In this document: positions 61,767-64,000 of the stretch, one piece after another | How positions within the stretch are numbered: the first letter of the stretch is position 1 | How the letters are laid out: every line of letters begins with the position of its first letter | NCBI RefSeq assembly: GCF_009494395.1 | Contig: NZ_VZCB01000079.1 | Span: 186,001-250,000 of the forward strand | Direction of reading: 5' to 3' | DNA: 64,000 nucleotides | From: Segatella copri | GTDB lineage: Bacteria; Bacteroidota; Bacteroidia; Bacteroidales; Bacteroidaceae | Program-made: the position numbers and the translations under genes | Notes under the pieces: model-generated | Databases searched by the model: none | What the model was told of the DNA's origin: nothing | What the model saw: the letters and a program-made list of their open reading frames with translations, nothing else

Positions 61767-63821
61767 ATGAAACATCGAATAATACATATCGCATTGCTGC
61801 TGACTTCAGTCTGCAACCTGGCTGCACAGACCATCATATCAGGCATGGTAAAAAGCGGTCAGGATCCGCTTGCTGGTGCCAATGTTTTCATCATGGGCAC
61901 AATTGATGGATGCCTGACAGATTCTCTGGGCAGGTTTTCCTTTTCCACATCAAAAACCGGAGAAGCGTCTATCAAGATTACCATGATTGGTTTTGAAGAA
62001 TATATGCAGACTACAGATGCCTGCAAGTTACATAATCTTTCTATCCAAATGAAAGAAAAAGCTACGGCAATCCAAGAAGTTGTAATATCTGCCAGCACTT
62101 ACAGTTTCGGGAAAAGTGACAACTTCAAGACTATGGATGCCTTAGATGTTGTGATGGCAGGTAATTCATGCGGGGACATTGTTGCAGCCCTGCAAACTTT
62201 ACCCGGCACTCAAAAAGTGGGAGAAAATGGAAAGCTCTATGTCCGTGGTGGAGAAAGTGAAGAATGCCAGACTTTCATTAACGGAATGCACGTCCTTGTT
62301 CCATATAGTACAAACACAGAAAATACTGCTGTACGTGGACGATTCTCTCCTTTTATATTTAAAGGTATCAACTTTTCTCTTGGTGGATATAGCGGAGAAT
62401 ATGGACAAGCACTTTCCTCCGTTCTCCCTATGGAAACATCAGATGCTGCAACAAGTGACAAATATGGAGTCAGCGCATCATTGGTTGACTGGAACATCGG
62501 TGGCACCAAGGCATATTCCCACAGCAGCTTATCCTTTAATGCCGCACTGACAAGTTTGGGAATCTACAATCAGTTATTTTCAGAAAGGCTTGATTTCAAC
62601 AAGCCTTATCTAAAACTATCTGGCGAATCACAATACAAGAATGAGTTCCGAAATGCCGGAATATTGAAAACATACGTTGGCTATGATTTTACATCTGTAG
62701 GACAGCATATAGACAACCAAAACCTTTCGCTCAAAGAGAATAATATCTATGCCAACACAACCTATAAGGCACAGTGGGGTGCTAGCTACACGCTCTTTTG
62801 TGGTATGGCAAGCTCATCGGTATTCAACGATATAGAAGATGCGAAGATTTCTGGTGACCGATATTACAACTTCAGGAATGAGATACATCTGAAAACAGAA
62901 ATACGCAAAATTTGCTCGGATGCACTAAAAATATCGGCAGGAATGGAGGACTATCAGCGAAACAGCCTCATGGAGTACAAAAACGATTGCTACAAGTTGG
63001 ATTATAATATTCTTGCTGCTCATATTGATGCCCAATGGAGGATGATGCCCCATTTGTTCCTGAATATTTCGACAAGGACAGAATATATGGCTCATGCCAA
63101 CTGGCTGTTTATGCCAAGGGCTACACTATGTTATATTCCTAACAAGAATTTTCAGCTTTCATTTGCTACCGGTCGATATAGCCAGACTCCAGAAGATGAC
63201 TATCTTGCAACAAACAAGAAATCTCTTGGACAAAGTACGGCAGATCATGCTATCCTATCCATACAATATAAGTCGCCTGGTACATTCCTACGAATAGAAC
63301 CCTACTGGAAAAAATATCAGCGATTGCCTTTATGGGAAAAGGGTATTTACCAACCGAAAGGATATGGAAAGAGTAAAGGTATAGACATTTTTGTAGAAGA
63401 GCATTCGCTTTTCATACATCTGACCACAGCATTTTCATATTCCTACAACGATTCCAAGCGATTCTATCACGAATACACAGAAGAGCGAATACCTGACTAC
63501 GCCTCAAGGCATAATCTGAGATTGACAGCAAAATATTCATTCGGCAAAGCAATCATTGGGCTGACTGAATCGTATGCAAGCGGACGTCATTTTCTGATTG
63601 GCAAGACACCACATTATAATAGCGTAGATATAAACCTTACTTATCTGCTAAGTCCCAAGGTCATTATCTATTCTTCTCTGAACAACATCCTCGGCCGTAC
63701 AAACATTTTCGGATATAATACTAACGGACGTTCGATAGTTCCTTCTAGAGACAGATTTTTATATATAGGCATATTTGTTTCACTTAAAAATAATAAAGCA
63801 TATGACATTTCAAACTTTTAA
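61767..63821 (+). CDS. TonB-dependent receptor with carboxypeptidase-D-like domain
   Basis: The start at 61767 (MKHRIIHIALLLTSVCNLAAQ) gives a clean signal peptide; the alternative ATG six codons upstream overlaps the promoter. The 684-residue protein has a CarboxypepD_reg-like domain (GMVKSGQDPLAGANVFIMG), then EVVISASTY and a plug with LQTLPGTQKVGENGKLYVRG and YSGEYGQALSSVLPM, and a barrel. It is small for a SusC-type protein and has no SusD partner in view. The ligand is unknown. It overlaps the next gene by 20 bases. Confidence 0.88.
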   Translation: MKHRIIHIALLLTSVCNLAAQTIISGMVKSGQDPLAGANVFIMGTIDGCLTDSLGRFSFSTSKTGEASIKITMIGFEEYMQTTDACKLHNLSIQMKEKATAIQEVVISASTYSFGKSDNFKTMDALDVVMAGNSCGDIVAALQTLPGTQKVGENGKLYVRGGESEECQTFINGMHVLVPYSTNTENTAVRGRFSPFIFKGINFSLGGYSGEYGQALSSVLPMETSDAATSDKYGVSASLVDWNIGGTKAYSHSSLSFNAALTSLGIYNQLFSERLDFNKPYLKLSGESQYKNEFRNAGILKTYVGYDFTSVGQHIDNQNLSLKENNIYANTTYKAQWGASYTLFCGMASSSVFNDIEDAKISGDRYYNFRNEIHLKTEIRKICSDALKISAGMEDYQRNSLMEYKNDCYKLDYNILAAHIDAQWRMMPHLFLNISTRTEYMAHANWLFMPRATLCYIPNKNFQLSFATGRYSQTPEDDYLATNKKSLGQSTADHAILSIQYKSPGTFLRIEPYWKKYQRLPLWEKGIYQPKGYGKSKGIDIFVEEHSLFIHLTTAFSYSYNDSKRFYHEYTEERIPDYASRHNLRLTAKYSFGKAIIGLTESYASGRHFLIGKTPHYNSVDINLTYLLSPKVIIYSSLNNILGRTNIFGYNTNGRSIVPSRDRFLYIGIFVSLKNNKAYDISNF

Positions 63822-64000
63822 ACGATTCGTATTGATGTCTGTCTTCTTCATGACAACATCTGTAGTTATCTATGCCCAGCAATCCACAATGCAGAGGCTT
63901 ATCGGACAGTCGCTTGCTAAACTTCAGCAACCGACATCAGAGAGCATACTTAATTGTATTGCAGAGATGAAGCGTATTGATGATATGTTTCCTGATAGCA
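63802..64000 (+). CDS. exported protein, N-terminal part, runs off the window
   Basis: An open frame starts at ATG 63802, inside the last 20 bases of the receptor gene in another frame, and continues without stop to the window end (66 codons). It begins MTFQTFKRFVLMSVFFMTTS followed by VVIYAQQST, a signal peptide with an A-Q-Q cleavage site. The visible mature part, MQRLIGQSLAKLQQPTSES, is helical; I do not recognise the family. The overlap with the receptor implies translational coupling, so it is probably part of the same LytTR-receptor unit. Confidence 0.75.
   Translation, partial: MTFQTFKRFVLMSVFFMTTSVVIYAQQSTMQRLIGQSLAKLQQPTSESILNCIAEMKRIDDMFPDS

Overview
This window is a chromosomal segment of a gut- or oral-type Bacteroidota, most likely Prevotellaceae close to Segatella (Prevotella) copri. 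The evidence is the SusC/SusD pair, GldH, PorX and SprE/PorW homologues, the purH-mreBCD-mrdA-rodA order, and the recurrent Bacteroidota promoter TTTG-N19/21-TAnnTTTG in place of E. coli-type boxes. Species is inference. There is no rRNA, phage, integrase, transposase or CRISPR array; one tRNA-Lys(UUU) is present.

Layout. 0-8 kb: aroA 3' end, a small Cys-rich membrane protein, an orphan ABC-3 metal permease, SprE/PorW, a two-gene LysO transporter (minus), PorX and TsaE. 8.1-8.65 kb: a gene-free gap with two unusual inverted-repeat structures. 8.6-20.7 kb: housekeeping (trxA, dnaE, psd-pssA, pyrH, birA, yraN, tadA, a coiled-coil lipoprotein, rsmI, tdk, an AI-2E family protein). 20.7-27.7 kb: tRNA-Lys, a lipoprotein, a sugar porter, metF, holB, ricT-like and gldH. 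27.7-34.3 kb (minus): the cell-shape operon rodA-mrdA-mreD-mreC-mreB behind a short, IMP-cyclohydrolase-only purH. 34.7-47.7 kb: clpB with an apparent internal deletion, a GH97 glycosidase, hflX, a DUF4954-like protein, an M16 peptidase and class I fumarase.

48-58.6 kb (minus) is a compact fructan utilization locus: fructokinase, fucP-type MFS permease (its last codons frameshifted), GH32 fructanase, SusD, SusC and a regulator made of a periplasmic sugar-binding domain, one membrane span and an AraC-type DNA-binding domain, with no histidine kinase or receiver. Extracellular fructan would be bound and imported by SusCD, cut by GH32 to fructose, imported by the MFS protein and phosphorylated by the kinase. 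The two transcription units share a sequence, ATCGTTC-N12-TTATGTTRCAT on the plus strand, at exactly the same distance from a -7 box that lacks a -33 box. This is the best candidate here for an undescribed regulatory site.

58.6-64 kb: an AAA/PD-(D/E)XK protein, a decayed C-terminal sorting-domain fragment, then a visibly A/T-richer cluster of a membrane-bound LytTR regulator, a TonB-dependent receptor and a partial exported protein. A second window-wide theme is short spacers built of 7-bp tandem units (for example TTCAAAG) directly before start codons of co-directional genes.
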